NCBI GenBank assembly: GCA_026645575.1
Contig: JAPKMW010000008.1
Span: 133,680 to 197,679, forward strand
Direction of reading: 5' to 3'
Length of the DNA: 64,000 nucleotides
Source of the DNA: Caldilineaceae bacterium
GTDB taxonomy: Bacteria; Chloroflexota; Anaerolineae; Caldilineales; Caldilineaceae
Of the stretch, positions 8,830 through 18,083 are shown piece after piece. The translations under genes and the position numbers were made by a program. The notes under the pieces were generated by a model. It searched no databases, had not been told where the DNA came from, and saw only the letters and a list, made by a program, of their open reading frames with translations. Position 1 is the first letter of the stretch. Each line of letters opens with the position of its first letter.

Positions 8830-10825
8830 CTTCTCCTAATCGTAAACCGCCGGGGGGGGCTGGTAGCTGTTCCCCGGTTGGCTGGTATAGGCCAACTGCC
8901 AACCGGTAATTACCCGGCGCTAGATCAGCCGGCAAGGCAAGTTGGTACTCATCCAAGATCTGCCAGCCGGCCTGCCAGCGGAGCGTCGGCAAGGAACCTT
9001 CGCCGGGGCGACTGTCATGACCTGCAATGAGGGTCAGCGCGCCATCCGCTTCTTGCGCCAGCAGATGGGTGAAGACTGTCCAGTCGGCGGTGGGGGGAGC
9101 GCTCACTTGCCAATAGAGTTGCAGGTAGAGAATCTCCCCAGCCTTTAACGGCGTTGGCTGGACATCATAGCCGGTCAAGGCAATCCCGTCCCCCAGTGTG
9201 GCTGACAATCGGTGTTGCGGTTGACGTTGGTTTTCCGTCCCCGCCGGGCGCTGATAGAAACGAGCATAGATTGATCCCTGACTATCCGCAATTTCGCTGA
9301 CGAGGTTGGCTGTGGGAAAGAGACCGGGCAGGAGCAGCCGGGTACGAAAATCCTCATGTTCGATGACTGCATAGTATTCGTCGCTGGTTGTGCTGCCGGC
9401 GGTGAGAGGAAACGCATGGCGCCCATCAAAGGTGACGGGCGCTTGGCGCGCGCCGTTCCGGGTCGCCCAGGCAAAGGCCAGCGTCGGATGGTCGGCAGTG
9501 CGCGGCGTGAGATAGACCGGGTTGTCAGCCGGTTGGGCTGCAATCGCTTGTCCCACCTGCCATAGCCCGACATCAAAGGCGTGAAAGAGATCGGGCAGCC
9601 GCGCCCAGCGGACAAAATAGTTGGTACTCTCGATGACGCCGCCCAGGAGCAGGAACGCAAGCGCTGCCCAGCGGACAACGGTCGCGCCACGTGGGCGCCA
9701 CTGCCAGACCCAATCCAACCCAATGGCGCAGAGGAGCGCGGTTGGGGCTGCGGCGCCGAGAATACGATGGAAATGGGGGGCATATTCGCTGAAAACGCCG
9801 GGCAGTAGTAACCCCACCAACCCGATCAACGGAATGGCATAGGCTGGTTGCGCCACCCAGCGGAGGGCGATCAACAGCCCCAGGTAAAACGGCAGCGCTA
9901 ACCAAAGGGAGAGCGCCGGCAGCCCCGGCACATTGCGGCGCGGATCACTGTCCCCTGGTGAGCCTAACGGGCCAAACATCTTGGCCGTTGCCCAAACCGC
10001 GCCCTCCACTGAGTTGTCAGCCGGACTAGTTGTTTCGCCCACAATGCTCAACTGGGCCGGACGTAGGAGAACAAGCTCTACGTTTTGGAGAATAAACCAA
10101 CCTAGCGGCGCGACCACGAGCAGGGCAACGCCGGTCGTTACTGCACTGCCCAGCCAGAGGCGACGGCGTTCACCGTTGGCCTGTGCGCGCCAGTGTGACC
10201 AGCCGAGCCAGCCGACGGTGGGAATCATCAGAAAAGGGATGATCCACGCTCCTTGGTAGGCATACATCGCCCCGGCCACCATCACCCCGCTGCCGGCAAA
10301 ACTGAACCAGCCGCCGGTGCGCATGCCACGCAAAAAGAGCCAGGTGGCCGCACTCCAGAGCAGCGGCACGAGGATCGGCTCGATGCCCATGCGGCTGAAG
10401 TGCAGATGCCAGCGCATGAGCGCCAACGTTGCCGCCGCAAAGAGGGGAAAGGCGACCGAGCGTTGCCAGCGTCCGCTGGTCAATCGGCGTAACTCGTCAG
10501 CCACGCCATAGAGTGCTGCCACGCCCAAAACGCCAAAACCGGCCGCTGTCAGGCGCATGGCCGTGGGGCCGACAGCACCGCCCAAGGCTGTGACCAGCCC
10601 AAACATCAACGCATTTGCATAGGAATTAAGCGGTAGCACGCCAAAGTTACCGAGCAGGAAGATTGGACGATAAGTGGGATCTGTGAAGATGCGCCAGGCT
10701 TCCATGCCTTCAAAAGCTTCATCAAAGTGAAAGCCCGGCGGAAGCTGGTCGATCTGCCAAAGGCGCAGCCCAACGGCCAGCCCCATGATCAAAAGAAAGA
10801 GATAGTGGTTTCTACGCAGTGCCAT
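8816..10825 (-). CDS. Polytopic membrane glycosyltransferase (GT39/ArnT-like)
   Basis: A 669-residue integral membrane protein with about ten transmembrane helices in the first 420 residues and a soluble C-terminal beta-rich domain. The first extracytoplasmic loop has PPGFHFDEAFEGMEAWRI, containing the acidic DE pair typical of GT-C enzymes that use polyprenyl-phosphate sugars. It probably transfers a sugar from the carrier made by the Dpm1-like neighbour to an exported acceptor. It is the first gene of the operon. A TATAAT hexamer ends only nine bases before the ATG, so the mRNA may be leaderless or nearly so. Confidence 0.78.
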   Translation of the reverse strand: MALRRNHYLFLLIMGLAVGLRLWQIDQLPPGFHFDEAFEGMEAWRIFTDPTYRPIFLLGNFGVLPLNSYANALMFGLVTALGGAVGPTAMRLTAAGFGVLGVAALYGVADELRRLTSGRWQRSVAFPLFAAATLALMRWHLHFSRMGIEPILVPLLWSAATWLFLRGMRTGGWFSFAGSGVMVAGAMYAYQGAWIIPFLMIPTVGWLGWSHWRAQANGERRRLWLGSAVTTGVALLVVAPLGWFILQNVELVLLRPAQLSIVGETTSPADNSVEGAVWATAKMFGPLGSPGDSDPRRNVPGLPALSLWLALPFYLGLLIALRWVAQPAYAIPLIGLVGLLLPGVFSEYAPHFHRILGAAAPTALLCAIGLDWVWQWRPRGATVVRWAALAFLLLGGVIESTNYFVRWARLPDLFHAFDVGLWQVGQAIAAQPADNPVYLTPRTADHPTLAFAWATRNGARQAPVTFDGRHAFPLTAGSTTSDEYYAVIEHEDFRTRLLLPGLFPTANLVSEIADSQGSIYARFYQRPAGTENQRQPQHRLSATLGDGIALTGYDVQPTPLKAGEILYLQLYWQVSAPPTADWTVFTHLLAQEADGALTLIAGHDSRPGEGSLPTLRWQAGWQILDEYQLALPADLAPGNYRLAVGLYQPTGEQLPAPPGGLRLGEVEIE

Positions 10826-10854
10826 AGGCTGAAAATTATACCACAGCCTATGGC
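10821..10854 (-). promoter_or_regulatory. Inverted repeat spanning start codon and -10 box
   Basis: A perfect 10-bp inverted repeat, GCCATAGGCT and AGCCTATGGC, flanks a 14-base centre containing TATAAT on the minus strand (10835-10840). One arm includes the ATG of the membrane glycosyltransferase. It could be an operator for autoregulation, or a hairpin occluding a near-leaderless start. Confidence 0.5.
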
Positions 10855-10931
10855 CTGAATGCCTAAGAGAAGAGCGGATGGAAAGTCTGGTCCCTGATAC
10901 ATCGGAATGACTATACTGTAAAATTGGCTGT

Positions 10932-10960
10932 TTGCGTACCAGTATGACTTAGGGTAGAAT
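10932..10960 (+). promoter_or_regulatory. Promoter for pncB
   Basis: TTGCGT (10932-10937), a 17-base spacer and TAGAAT (10955-10960) fit a housekeeping promoter. The leader that follows (10980-11065) holds cagtaagtcagt words and the complementary actgtctcactg words, which can pair before the pncB start. Confidence 0.6.
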
Positions 10961-11092
10961 CTACACTTACTCCCGCTTGCTCAGTAAGGCAGTCAATCAG
11001 TAAGTCAGTTCGCATGTCCACAACCGGCTACTGTCTCACTGTCTCACTGACCAACTGTCTCACTGTTTTTGTTTGACAAGAAAGCGTAGCCT

Positions 11093-12646
11093 ATGACCAC
11101 TGTGAACCGTGCCGGTATGGAAGGGATTCTCTTTACCGACCAGTACCAACTAACGATGGCCCAACTTTATTTCCGGGCCGGCTTGCATGAACGAACTGTG
11201 CAATTTGAGCATTTTTTCCGGCGTTACCCTGCGTATGACAGCCACCAAGCCGGTTACTGTGTCAATGCCGGGTTGGCCTGGTTATTGGATTGGATGAGCG
11301 AGGCCCGTTTCCGCCCCGAAGATATTGACTACTTGCGGAGCCAACGGGACAACGCCGGCAACCCGCTCTTTGCCGATGATTTTTTTGGCTGGTTGGCCAA
11401 TGAAGGTAACTTTGGCGGCATCACCATGCACGCCATTCCCGAAGGGCGCGTCGTCCACCCCCACACGCCGTTGACGGTGGTCGAAGGGCCGCTGGCCATG
11501 GCGCAAATTTTGGAGACGGCGTTGCTGGCCCATCTCAACTATCAGACCTTGATTGCGACCAAAGCGTCGCGCATGTGGGAAAGTGGTCGCGGCCGACCAA
11601 TTTTGGAGTTTGGGTTGCGGCGCGCGCAGGAACGGGGCGCCAACGCCGGTGCACGCGCTGCTTTGATCGGCGGGGCGAGTTTTACTTCGAATGTCGGTGT
11701 TTCGCGCGCCATGGGGCTATCACCCAAAGGCACGCACGCCCATAGCCTGGTGCAGCTCTTTATGGCTATGGGCGAAGGCGAGTTGGCCGCCTTTCAAGCC
11801 TATGCCGATCTCTATCCTGATGATTGTCTCTTTTTGGTTGATACGGTGGATACGTTGAACAGCGGGGTGCCACACGCCATTAAGGTCTTTGAAGAATTGC
11901 GCCGCAAGGGGCATCGCCCGGTGGGCATCCGGCTCGATTCCGGCGACCTGGCCTATCTGAGCATTCAAGCCGCCAAATTGCTCAATGATGCCGGCTTTGC
12001 TGATACGTCGATTGTTCTCTCTGGTGATTTGGATGAGTTGGTGATCTGGCAGATCATCACCCAAATTGCCCAAGAAGCGCCCCGCTATGGGTTGGATGCT
12101 GATCACCTGATCAACCGGTTAGTCTATGGCGTGGGGACGCGGTTGATTACCTCTTGGGGTGAACCGGCCTTGGGGGGCGTCTACAAATTGGTGGCGGTGC
12201 GCCAGGGCGATCAGTGGAACTCGGCCATCAAAATTTCTGAATCGCCGGCCAAGACGCCCAACCCCGGTCGGAAAAAACTGCTCCGTCTCTACGACGACCG
12301 CGGCAAAGCCACCGCCGACCTCCTGACGCTTGATGATGAAACCATTGACCTGATGGCGCCACTCGCCCTGCGTCACCCGGCCGATCACACCAAATCGCGC
12401 ATCCTCCGTGCCGGCTCGATTCAACGAACAGAACCATTATTGCAAGAAATTATCCGCGCCGGTCAGGTCGTCTACCCATCGCCCACCCTAGACGCCATGC
12501 GCGCCCAGCGGATCGCCGATGTCGAAGCGCTCGACCCCGGCATCCGCCGTCTGGTCAACCCGCACATCTACCACGTCTCGCTCACCCAGCGGCTGTGGGA
12601 TCTTAAGCAGGATCTGATTGCCGCGGCGATGCAACAGAATCAGTAA
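11093..12646 (+). CDS. pncB: Nicotinate phosphoribosyltransferase
   Basis: A 517-residue enzyme of the Preiss-Handler route, forming nicotinate mononucleotide from nicotinate and PRPP with ATP use. [14 protein letters not shown] at the N-terminus is diagnostic. [17 protein letters not shown] carries the conserved phosphate-binding stretch with the catalytic-site histidine, and [13 protein letters not shown] is the PRPP-site motif. The long form (over 480 residues) matches the bacterial/eukaryotic PncB2-NAPRT group. The ribosome site is weak. It is transcribed alone and ends convergently with a flavin oxidoreductase gene across an AATTACG-word palindrome. Confidence 0.95.
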   Translation: MTTVNRAGMEGILFTDQYQLTMAQLYFRAGLHERTVQFEHFFRRYPAYDSHQAGYCVNAGLAWLLDWMSEARFRPEDIDYLRSQRDNAGNPLFADDFFGWLANEGNFGGITMHAIPEGRVVHPHTPLTVVEGPLAMAQILETALLAHLNYQTLIATKASRMWESGRGRPILEFGLRRAQERGANAGARAALIGGASFTSNVGVSRAMGLSPKGTHAHSLVQLFMAMGEGELAAFQAYADLYPDDCLFLVDTVDTLNSGVPHAIKVFEELRRKGHRPVGIRLDSGDLAYLSIQAAKLLNDAGFADTSIVLSGDLDELVIWQIITQIAQEAPRYGLDADHLINRLVYGVGTRLITSWGEPALGGVYKLVAVRQGDQWNSAIKISESPAKTPNPGRKKLLRLYDDRGKATADLLTLDDETIDLMAPLALRHPADHTKSRILRAGSIQRTEPLLQEIIRAGQVVYPSPTLDAMRAQRIADVEALDPGIRRLVNPHIYHVSLTQRLWDLKQDLIAAAMQQNQ

Positions 12647-12649
12647 GAT

Positions 12650-12722
12650 AAGTTACGAATTAAGAATTACGAATTACGAGCGTTGGCCGCGGCGTAATTC
12701 GTAATTCTTAATTCGTAATTCC
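12650..12722. repeat. Tandem-word palindrome AATTACGAATTA
   Basis: acgaattaagaattacgaatt on the left pairs with aattcgtaattcttaattcg on the right around a GC-rich loop (gcgttggccgcgg). It lies between two convergent genes and probably terminates both. Confidence 0.7.
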
Positions 12723-13715
12723 TGAAGTCAATGCCCGCCCAATCGCCACCCCTGACAACGCTGCTCCTTCCACGCGTGGGCCACCAAAGGCGTCGCCGCC
12801 GAAGTAGAGTGGGGGGATGTCTGCGGCTTGGAGATAGCGCGCCGGGTGGGTGACAATGGGGAGAGCATAGCGCCAGCGTTTGATCTGGGCGGCGTGGACC
12901 GTCACCTTGTTGGGCAGAAAGGGTTGGAGGCTGGCCTGGAAGGTCGCCAGCAACTCTTCGTCTGGCGTGTCGTCATGGTCAGCGCTGTAGGTAGGGCCGG
13001 CATGAATGGTGATCAGGGTGGCGGCTGGCGAGATGCCCTTGCGCTGGTTGTCCGCCACCCAGGCGAGGTCGGCGCCGGGGCGTTGGATGGCGCCAGGGTC
13101 GGGCAGAACAATTTCTCCTTCCAGCCAAAAGAGGCCGCAAAGGCAGGGCGCATAGGTAATTCGTTCCAGCGCCGTGCGATCATGGTTGGTCAGCGCCACG
13201 TTACCCGCCGCCAACAGCGCCAAGCTTTGTGGCACTGGCGGCGTCAGCACAAGCGCATCTGAGCCATAAACATGGCCTGCTTCATCGGTGGCTGCCCAAC
13301 CATCCGCTTGTTGCCTGATTGCGGTTACACGGTGTCCGGTGTGGATGGTGGCGCCTTGGTCGATCAACTGTTGGGTCAGATAACTTGCCAACGCATTCAT
13401 GCCACCATGCACTGCGTACCGTGGATAGCCATCGTGGGTAGTGCCCCCCAATAAACTGCCGTCACTCCAACCGGTTGACCAGACATAGACCAAACCGGCG
13501 TGCTGCCATTGCTCGACATAGTGCTGAAAGGTCGGTTCGCGTACCGTGAAAAATTGCGCCCCGGTGTCAGCCAGACCGGGGCCAATCGCCCGTGTTGCTA
13601 ATCGGCCGCCGGTGGTTTGCCCTTTGTCGATCAGTGTCACCTGTTTTCCGCTGCCCTGAAGTTGTAACGCGGCCATCAAACCACTGAGGCCGGCGCCGAT
13701 GATCAGAATGTTCAA
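12708..13715 (-). CDS. FAD-dependent oxidoreductase, renalase/amine-oxidase-like
   Basis: A 335-residue flavoprotein. The Rossmann FAD motif ILIIGAGLSGLMAALQLQGSG sits at residues 3-23, followed by TLIDKGQTTGGRLATR, the GG-doublet region that characterises renalase-like NAD(P)/FAD proteins. LYFGGDAFGGPRVEGAALSG near the C-terminus is the second flavin-contact motif. The substrate is unknown. The start is TTG, supported by GAGG six bases upstream; no in-frame ATG precedes the FAD motif. It could be an alpha-NAD(P)H oxidase by analogy with bacterial renalases. Confidence 0.8.
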   Translation of the reverse strand: MNILIIGAGLSGLMAALQLQGSGKQVTLIDKGQTTGGRLATRAIGPGLADTGAQFFTVREPTFQHYVEQWQHAGLVYVWSTGWSDGSLLGGTTHDGYPRYAVHGGMNALASYLTQQLIDQGATIHTGHRVTAIRQQADGWAATDEAGHVYGSDALVLTPPVPQSLALLAAGNVALTNHDRTALERITYAPCLCGLFWLEGEIVLPDPGAIQRPGADLAWVADNQRKGISPAATLITIHAGPTYSADHDDTPDEELLATFQASLQPFLPNKVTVHAAQIKRWRYALPIVTHPARYLQAADIPPLYFGGDAFGGPRVEGAALSGVAIGRALTSGITN

Positions 13716-13783
13716 GTTATTCCTCTTTGCAAAACTATGAAATAATATCGTATTTCATCGCGCTATCACCCCTAGCGGAAAGG

Positions 13784-14470
13784 CTATTGGCAGCCATCCA
13801 CGGATTTTGTGCTACTCGGTTTGTTGGCTTGTGGCGTAGCTGTTGGGATCGCCGTCGGCGTTGGTTGTGGGGGTAGCAACGGTTGCCAATAGTTGCTCAT
13901 CTTGCTACGAAAGGCCGGATCGCCGCCAAAGATCTCCCGGTCACCGACGGCAAGAGTGTAGCGTCCTGTCTCCCCGCTATCACTCCACACAGCGACGACA
14001 TAACGCCCATCCATCGGCAGGGTGATGCGTTCATCCTGGCGTTGATAATAGCGGGTGCGGCTAAAAGGCTCAAAAAAGATGGGCGCTTCGCCAATCACGG
14101 GCGTCAACAGGTACGCCCCACTCGCCGCCGGGATGGTGACTTGGGCAGGAAGTTGCCCACCGGTCAGCCCTGGCCCCAGAATGGCCACTTGCGGCGTAAA
14201 CGCTTCCTGTCCGGCGATCTGTGGAATGACCATGCTCACCAGAATCGACTGCCCGACGCGCCCGTCAAAGGTGACATAATCCACGTCTGTTGCACTTTCT
14301 AAGGTAAAATAAAGCGCCACCGAAACGGTCGGATCGGCGAGCGGCCAGGGCATTTCCGCCGTTGTGTCAACATCCTCAAAATAGGGTTGATGGGCCAACG
14401 CCGGCGTCACATCGGCCAGCGTTAGGACAAGAAGAGCGACCAAAAGCGTGAGTAGGGCCGGACGACGCAT
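13784..14470 (-). CDS. Secreted protein of unknown function
   Basis: A 228-residue exported protein. The open frame extends upstream into the neighbouring hydrolase gene, but the true start is the ATG at 14470, six bases after AAAGGAGAA. Residues 1-26 are a signal peptide (LLTLLVALLVLTLADV, cleavage after ALA). The body resembles a beta-sandwich of the bacterial pre-peptidase type (YVTFDGRVGQSILVSMVIP, GRYVVAVWSDSGETGRYTLAVG). A Pro/Thr-rich linker closes the protein. I do not recognise a family. It follows the hydrolase gene by 25 bases and probably shares its transcript. Confidence 0.7.
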   Translation of the reverse strand: MRRPALLTLLVALLVLTLADVTPALAHQPYFEDVDTTAEMPWPLADPTVSVALYFTLESATDVDYVTFDGRVGQSILVSMVIPQIAGQEAFTPQVAILGPGLTGGQLPAQVTIPAASGAYLLTPVIGEAPIFFEPFSRTRYYQRQDERITLPMDGRYVVAVWSDSGETGRYTLAVGDREIFGGDPAFRSKMSNYWQPLLPPQPTPTAIPTATPQANKPSSTKSVDGCQ

Positions 14471-14495
14471 GGTATTCTCCTTTGGGTAAAGTAGG

Positions 14496-15260
14496 CTATT
14501 CAAGTGCCGCCAAGGCGCCCAAGGTGGCAGTGATGGTTTGCGCTTCTTGTTTGTCATGGGGAATAGCGGCTGGGTTGTCACCATCCTGGGCGCCATACCA
14601 GCCAAACTGGGCATGATTGCCCCCTTCAATAGCGACAAAGGTACTATCAGGCGGCAGCAGCGCGCGTGATTCCTCAATCTTGTCAATCGTCGCAAGACCA
14701 TCATTTGTCCCATAGACCGAAGTGACCTGGAGATCCGCGCGGCGTGCCAACGAGTTGTTGCTGGCCGGGTAAGAGGCCCACAGGATTAAGGCGTTGACTG
14801 CCTCGTCCTGACCCGCTGCAAAGTTCGCCGCCATCGCCCCGCCCAGCGAATGGCCGCCCACCGCCCAGCGTTTAATCGTGGGATAGGCGGCCATCACATC
14901 CAGCCCGCGATTGGGTGCAAAGACGGCCAGGTTAAAGGGCATTGGTACAATGGCAACCAAATACCCTTCTGCTGCAATGGCGCGTGCCGCCGGTGCATAG
15001 GCCCGTGGATCAACCAACCCACCAGGATAGAAGATAAAGCCGGTTGTGGCAGTCGGCGTCACTGGCGTAAAGACTAGCCAGGGCGTTGTCGTCACGACTA
15101 TGTTTTCATCAGTAGTCAACGCGTCCAATGCCTCTGTTGTCGCCATTGCCGGTCGTCCGGCCCAAACCAGAAAACCGATAAAGAGCAGCGCCACTGCCAA
15201 AATCACCAGCGCGACAATTCGGGCAATCCGTAGTGGTCGTCTTGTTTGGTTACTTGTCAT
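14496..15260 (-). CDS. Alpha/beta hydrolase with N-terminal membrane anchor
   Basis: A 254-residue protein. Residues 11-32 form one hydrophobic helix, probably an uncleaved anchor placing the domain outside the membrane. The nucleophile elbow is GHSLGGAMA, the acid is in VYGTNDGLA, and the histidine in GGNHAQFGWYG, completing a Ser-Asp-His triad. This pattern matches the Abhydrolase_5-like group (esterase/lipase, substrate unknown). It lies just downstream of the carotenoid-type genes and could act on an acylated product, but that is only inferred from position. Confidence 0.82.
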   Translation of the reverse strand: MTSNQTRRPLRIARIVALVILAVALLFIGFLVWAGRPAMATTEALDALTTDENIVVTTTPWLVFTPVTPTATTGFIFYPGGLVDPRAYAPAARAIAAEGYLVAIVPMPFNLAVFAPNRGLDVMAAYPTIKRWAVGGHSLGGAMAANFAAGQDEAVNALILWASYPASNNSLARRADLQVTSVYGTNDGLATIDKIEESRALLPPDSTFVAIEGGNHAQFGWYGAQDGDNPAAIPHDKQEAQTITATLGALAALE

Positions 15261-15297
15261 CTATCATCCCCAAATCACGCTATCACGCATCACGCTA

Positions 15298-16830
15298 TCA
15301 CGCATCAGCCAACACCATCTCCGCCGCCACCTTCCCCGATAGCGTCACCATCGGGACGCCGCCACCGGGGTGGGTCGTGCCGCCCGCAAAGTAAAGCCCC
15401 CGAATAAATGGGCAGCGATTGTGCGGACGGCGAAAGGCATTCAGCGCCTGATTGGACGAAAGCCCATAGAGCGCCCCCCGCCACGCGCCTGTGCGTTGGG
15501 CCAGATCGACCGGCGTCAACACCGAGAGATGGCGCACCCGCTCTTCAATTGGATAGCCGAACGCGGCTAAGGTGGCAAAAACCTGTTTGCGATAGGCGGC
15601 TTCCTCCTGCGCCCAGTCGAACCCACTGCCTAGCGGCGGCGCGTTGACCAGCACAAACCAATTTTCACACCCTGGCGGCGCATGGGTCGGATCACTCTTG
15701 CTGGTAATGGCGACATAGATCGTCGGGGCGCGCGGCGGAATGCCGCGTTGAAAAATGTCGTCAAACTCCTGGCGATAGTCCGGCGCAAAAAAGATGTTGT
15801 GATGGGCCAGCGTCGGATGTTCGCCCTCTATGCCCAGCAGCAAGACATAACCGGAGCAGGACGGTTCAATCGCCGCCATTTGCTGTTGCGCCTTACGTAC
15901 TGCACCAGTCGCCGGCAAAAGCTGCTCGTAGACCGTGGCCACATCGACATTCGCAATCACCGCCTGCGCCGCCAGATGGGCGCCATCCGCCAGGGTGACG
16001 CCAGTGACTTGCTGGTCAACTACCGTGAGCGCTTGCACTGGTTGACCGGTGCGGATCTCGACGCCTAATTCGGTTGCCAGACGGTGCAACGCCTGGGCAA
16101 TGGCATAGATGCCACCACGTGGATACCAGACGCCGCCGGTCAACTCGACATGGGCAATGACTCCCAGTGTAGCCGGCGCCAGATAAGGACTGGCCCCCAC
16201 GTAGGTGGCAAAACGGCCCAACAGTTGGCGCAAGTGCGGCGACCGCACAAAGCGCCGAATCACCTGATCCAAGGTAAACCAGGGATCGATCTTCAGCGTC
16301 GCCAGCGGCGAGACCTGTAGAAAACTACGCCAACTGGGGGGCTGATCATAGATAAAGACTGGCCCGGTAATGTCATGCAGTCGCGCCGCATAGGCCAGAA
16401 AGCGCAAATAGCCATCGACATCGGCCGGTTCCAACGCCGCAATCTGGGCTGCCAACGCCGGCCAGTCGCGTGTGACATCCAGTTGGGTGCCGTCTGGGTA
16501 GAAATAGCGGGTGAGCGGCTCCACCGCTTGCAGCGTCAGATAATCCTCCAGCGACCGCCCCGCACAAGCAAAGAGATCGGCAAAAACATGACGCATGGTA
16601 ATGACCGAAGGCCCCGTGTCCCAGCGAAAACCATCCGCCGTCACCTGGCTCATCTTGCCACCGACCTGCGCGTTCTGCTCCAGCACGACCACTCGCTTGC
16701 CCGCCGCCGCCAACCGAATCGCTGCACTCAACCCCCCAATGCCGGCGCCAATCACCACAACAGGATTTTCGATTTTGGATACATTCGCTTTGCTCAGTAC
16801 AAGTTTTGGATTTTGGATTGCCGGGGTCAT
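15298..16830 (-). CDS. CrtI-type carotenoid desaturase/oxidase
   Basis: A flavoprotein of about 510 residues. The FAD motif VVVIGAGIGGLSAAIRLAAAG is near residue 22, with GGKMSQVTADGFRWDTGPSVITM after it and YFAGGTTHPGGGVPMVTLSG at the C-terminus, the signature of bacterial phytoene dehydrogenases. NIFFAPDYRQEFDDIF is more like diapolycopene oxygenase/CrtD relatives than plain CrtI, so the exact step is uncertain. The frame runs back into the glycosyltransferase gene; ATG 16830 is preferred because it precedes the conserved region and avoids that overlap. Neighbours (GT2, PlsY) suggest a glycosylated or acylated carotenoid. Confidence 0.83.
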   Translation of the reverse strand: MTPAIQNPKLVLSKANVSKIENPVVVIGAGIGGLSAAIRLAAAGKRVVVLEQNAQVGGKMSQVTADGFRWDTGPSVITMRHVFADLFACAGRSLEDYLTLQAVEPLTRYFYPDGTQLDVTRDWPALAAQIAALEPADVDGYLRFLAYAARLHDITGPVFIYDQPPSWRSFLQVSPLATLKIDPWFTLDQVIRRFVRSPHLRQLLGRFATYVGASPYLAPATLGVIAHVELTGGVWYPRGGIYAIAQALHRLATELGVEIRTGQPVQALTVVDQQVTGVTLADGAHLAAQAVIANVDVATVYEQLLPATGAVRKAQQQMAAIEPSCSGYVLLLGIEGEHPTLAHHNIFFAPDYRQEFDDIFQRGIPPRAPTIYVAITSKSDPTHAPPGCENWFVLVNAPPLGSGFDWAQEEAAYRKQVFATLAAFGYPIEERVRHLSVLTPVDLAQRTGAWRGALYGLSSNQALNAFRRPHNRCPFIRGLYFAGGTTHPGGGVPMVTLSGKVAAEMVLADA

Positions 16831-16862
16831 TGCATGTTTCTGTCTTCTGGTCTTCTGATTTC

Positions 16863-18071
16863 TCAGCCTTCCACCCGCCGCCCCTTCCACTGTGGGCCGC
16901 CATAACGGAACTGCCACCAGAGGGCATGGATGGCAATGCGCGTCATGAGGAGGACGGAAAGCGGCAGCCAGAGCGTATCATAGAGCCGCTGGTTGGTGCT
17001 GTAGGCTGTCATCCCGCGCGCGAGATAGCCGAGTAGAATCAGCGCCACCGGCCACCACGGCCAAGCCGTTTGCCCCCAACCTAAGCTGCCGCCGATCAAC
17101 CAAAGCCAGGGCGCAACAAAGAGCAAGAGATGAAAAACGGTTGACCCAAGCAAGAAGAGCCTCGATGCCCCATGTCCTGCCAAAATATTCTTCGCATAGC
17201 CATGAAGAGTTTCTGGCCAGGAATGATACATCCGACAGGCGACCAGTCCCGCCCCATCCGCCATGCGCAGCCGTAACCCAGTCGCTTTGATCCGTTGCGC
17301 CAGGAGAACATCTTCCAATACTCGGTTGCGCACGGCTTCATGACCGCCACATGCTTGATATGCCTCCCGCCGAAAAAACAGACACTGTCCATTGGCGGCA
17401 GCGGCTTGGGGATAGGGGCTGTTGTGGGCAAAGGTCACCGGCAGATAGGCGAGAACGGCAAAACTCATGAGCGGGACAACCAATCGCTCTCCCCAACTCT
17501 GGGTAAGCTGCGTCGGCCAGACCGTGAGGAGATCGGCCTGTGTCGTGGTCTGCATGGCAGCGAGAGCGACCAATGCCCCCGGTCGCCACTGAACATCGGC
17601 ATCAGTGAAGAGCAGCCGGTCATAACGCGCCATCTGCGCCAGTTGCTGACAGGCCCAGTTTTTGCCGTTCCATCCCGCCGGCAAAGTCGCCCCGCTGATT
17701 AGCCGAAAACGTGGATCACCGGCTGCTGCCCTAGCCGCAACCTGCGCTGTTGCATCCGTAGAGTGGTCATCCAGCACAATGACTTCAAAAGTGGGGTACT
17801 GTTGCGCTAACAAGGCTTCCACCGTTTGGCCGATCACCGCCGCTTCATTACGCGCCGGAATTAATATGGAAATCGGTGGGCATACTTCTTGTTGAACCGT
17901 AGGTGCGGTTTGTAACCGCACGTCTCCACTGGCGCCCGTGCGGTTACAAACCGCACCTACGGCTAGACGCGGAAAGTGACGGAAATTGTGGAACGCAATC
18001 CCGTTGATGATGAGCAACGCAACTGTAGCAAAACCAGCACTGAGGAAAAGCAAGAACAGTGGAAAAGCCAT
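16863..18071 (-). CDS. Membrane-anchored family 2 glycosyltransferase (CrtQ/HpnB-like) with palindrome-derived insert
   Basis: A 402-residue GT2 enzyme: N-terminal membrane helix (residues 4-26), then ISILIPARNEAAVIGQTV, VIVLDDHSTDATAQ, GWNGKNWACQQL and FTDADVQW, then about four C-terminal helices. This layout is that of carotenoid or hopanoid glycosyltransferases. Between the first helix and the catalytic domain, about 22 residues (37-59, including CNRTGASGDVRLQ) are encoded by a perfect palindrome that is exactly a multiple of three long and keeps the frame. It starts 12 bases after the plsY stop with no clear ribosome site, so reinitiation is likely. Confidence 0.85.
   Translation of the reverse strand: MAFPLFLLFLSAGFATVALLIINGIAFHNFRHFPRLAVGAVCNRTGASGDVRLQTAPTVQQEVCPPISILIPARNEAAVIGQTVEALLAQQYPTFEVIVLDDHSTDATAQVAARAAAGDPRFRLISGATLPAGWNGKNWACQQLAQMARYDRLLFTDADVQWRPGALVALAAMQTTTQADLLTVWPTQLTQSWGERLVVPLMSFAVLAYLPVTFAHNSPYPQAAAANGQCLFFRREAYQACGGHEAVRNRVLEDVLLAQRIKATGLRLRMADGAGLVACRMYHSWPETLHGYAKNILAGHGASRLFLLGSTVFHLLLFVAPWLWLIGGSLGWGQTAWPWWPVALILLGYLARGMTAYSTNQRLYDTLWLPLSVLLMTRIAIHALWWQFRYGGPQWKGRRVEG
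17897..17962. repeat. 66-bp REP-like palindrome inserted in frame
   Basis: Two perfect 26-bp arms (17897-17922 and 17937-17962) beginning CCGTAGGTGCGG flank a 14-base loop. Each arm has its own inner inverted repeat, GCGGTT-TGT-AACCGC. The total of 66 bp equals 22 codons inside the GT2 gene. Similar layouts with different sequence occur at 20658, 40337 and 59313. Confidence 0.85.
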
Positions 18072-18083
18072 GATAAGTAGTGA

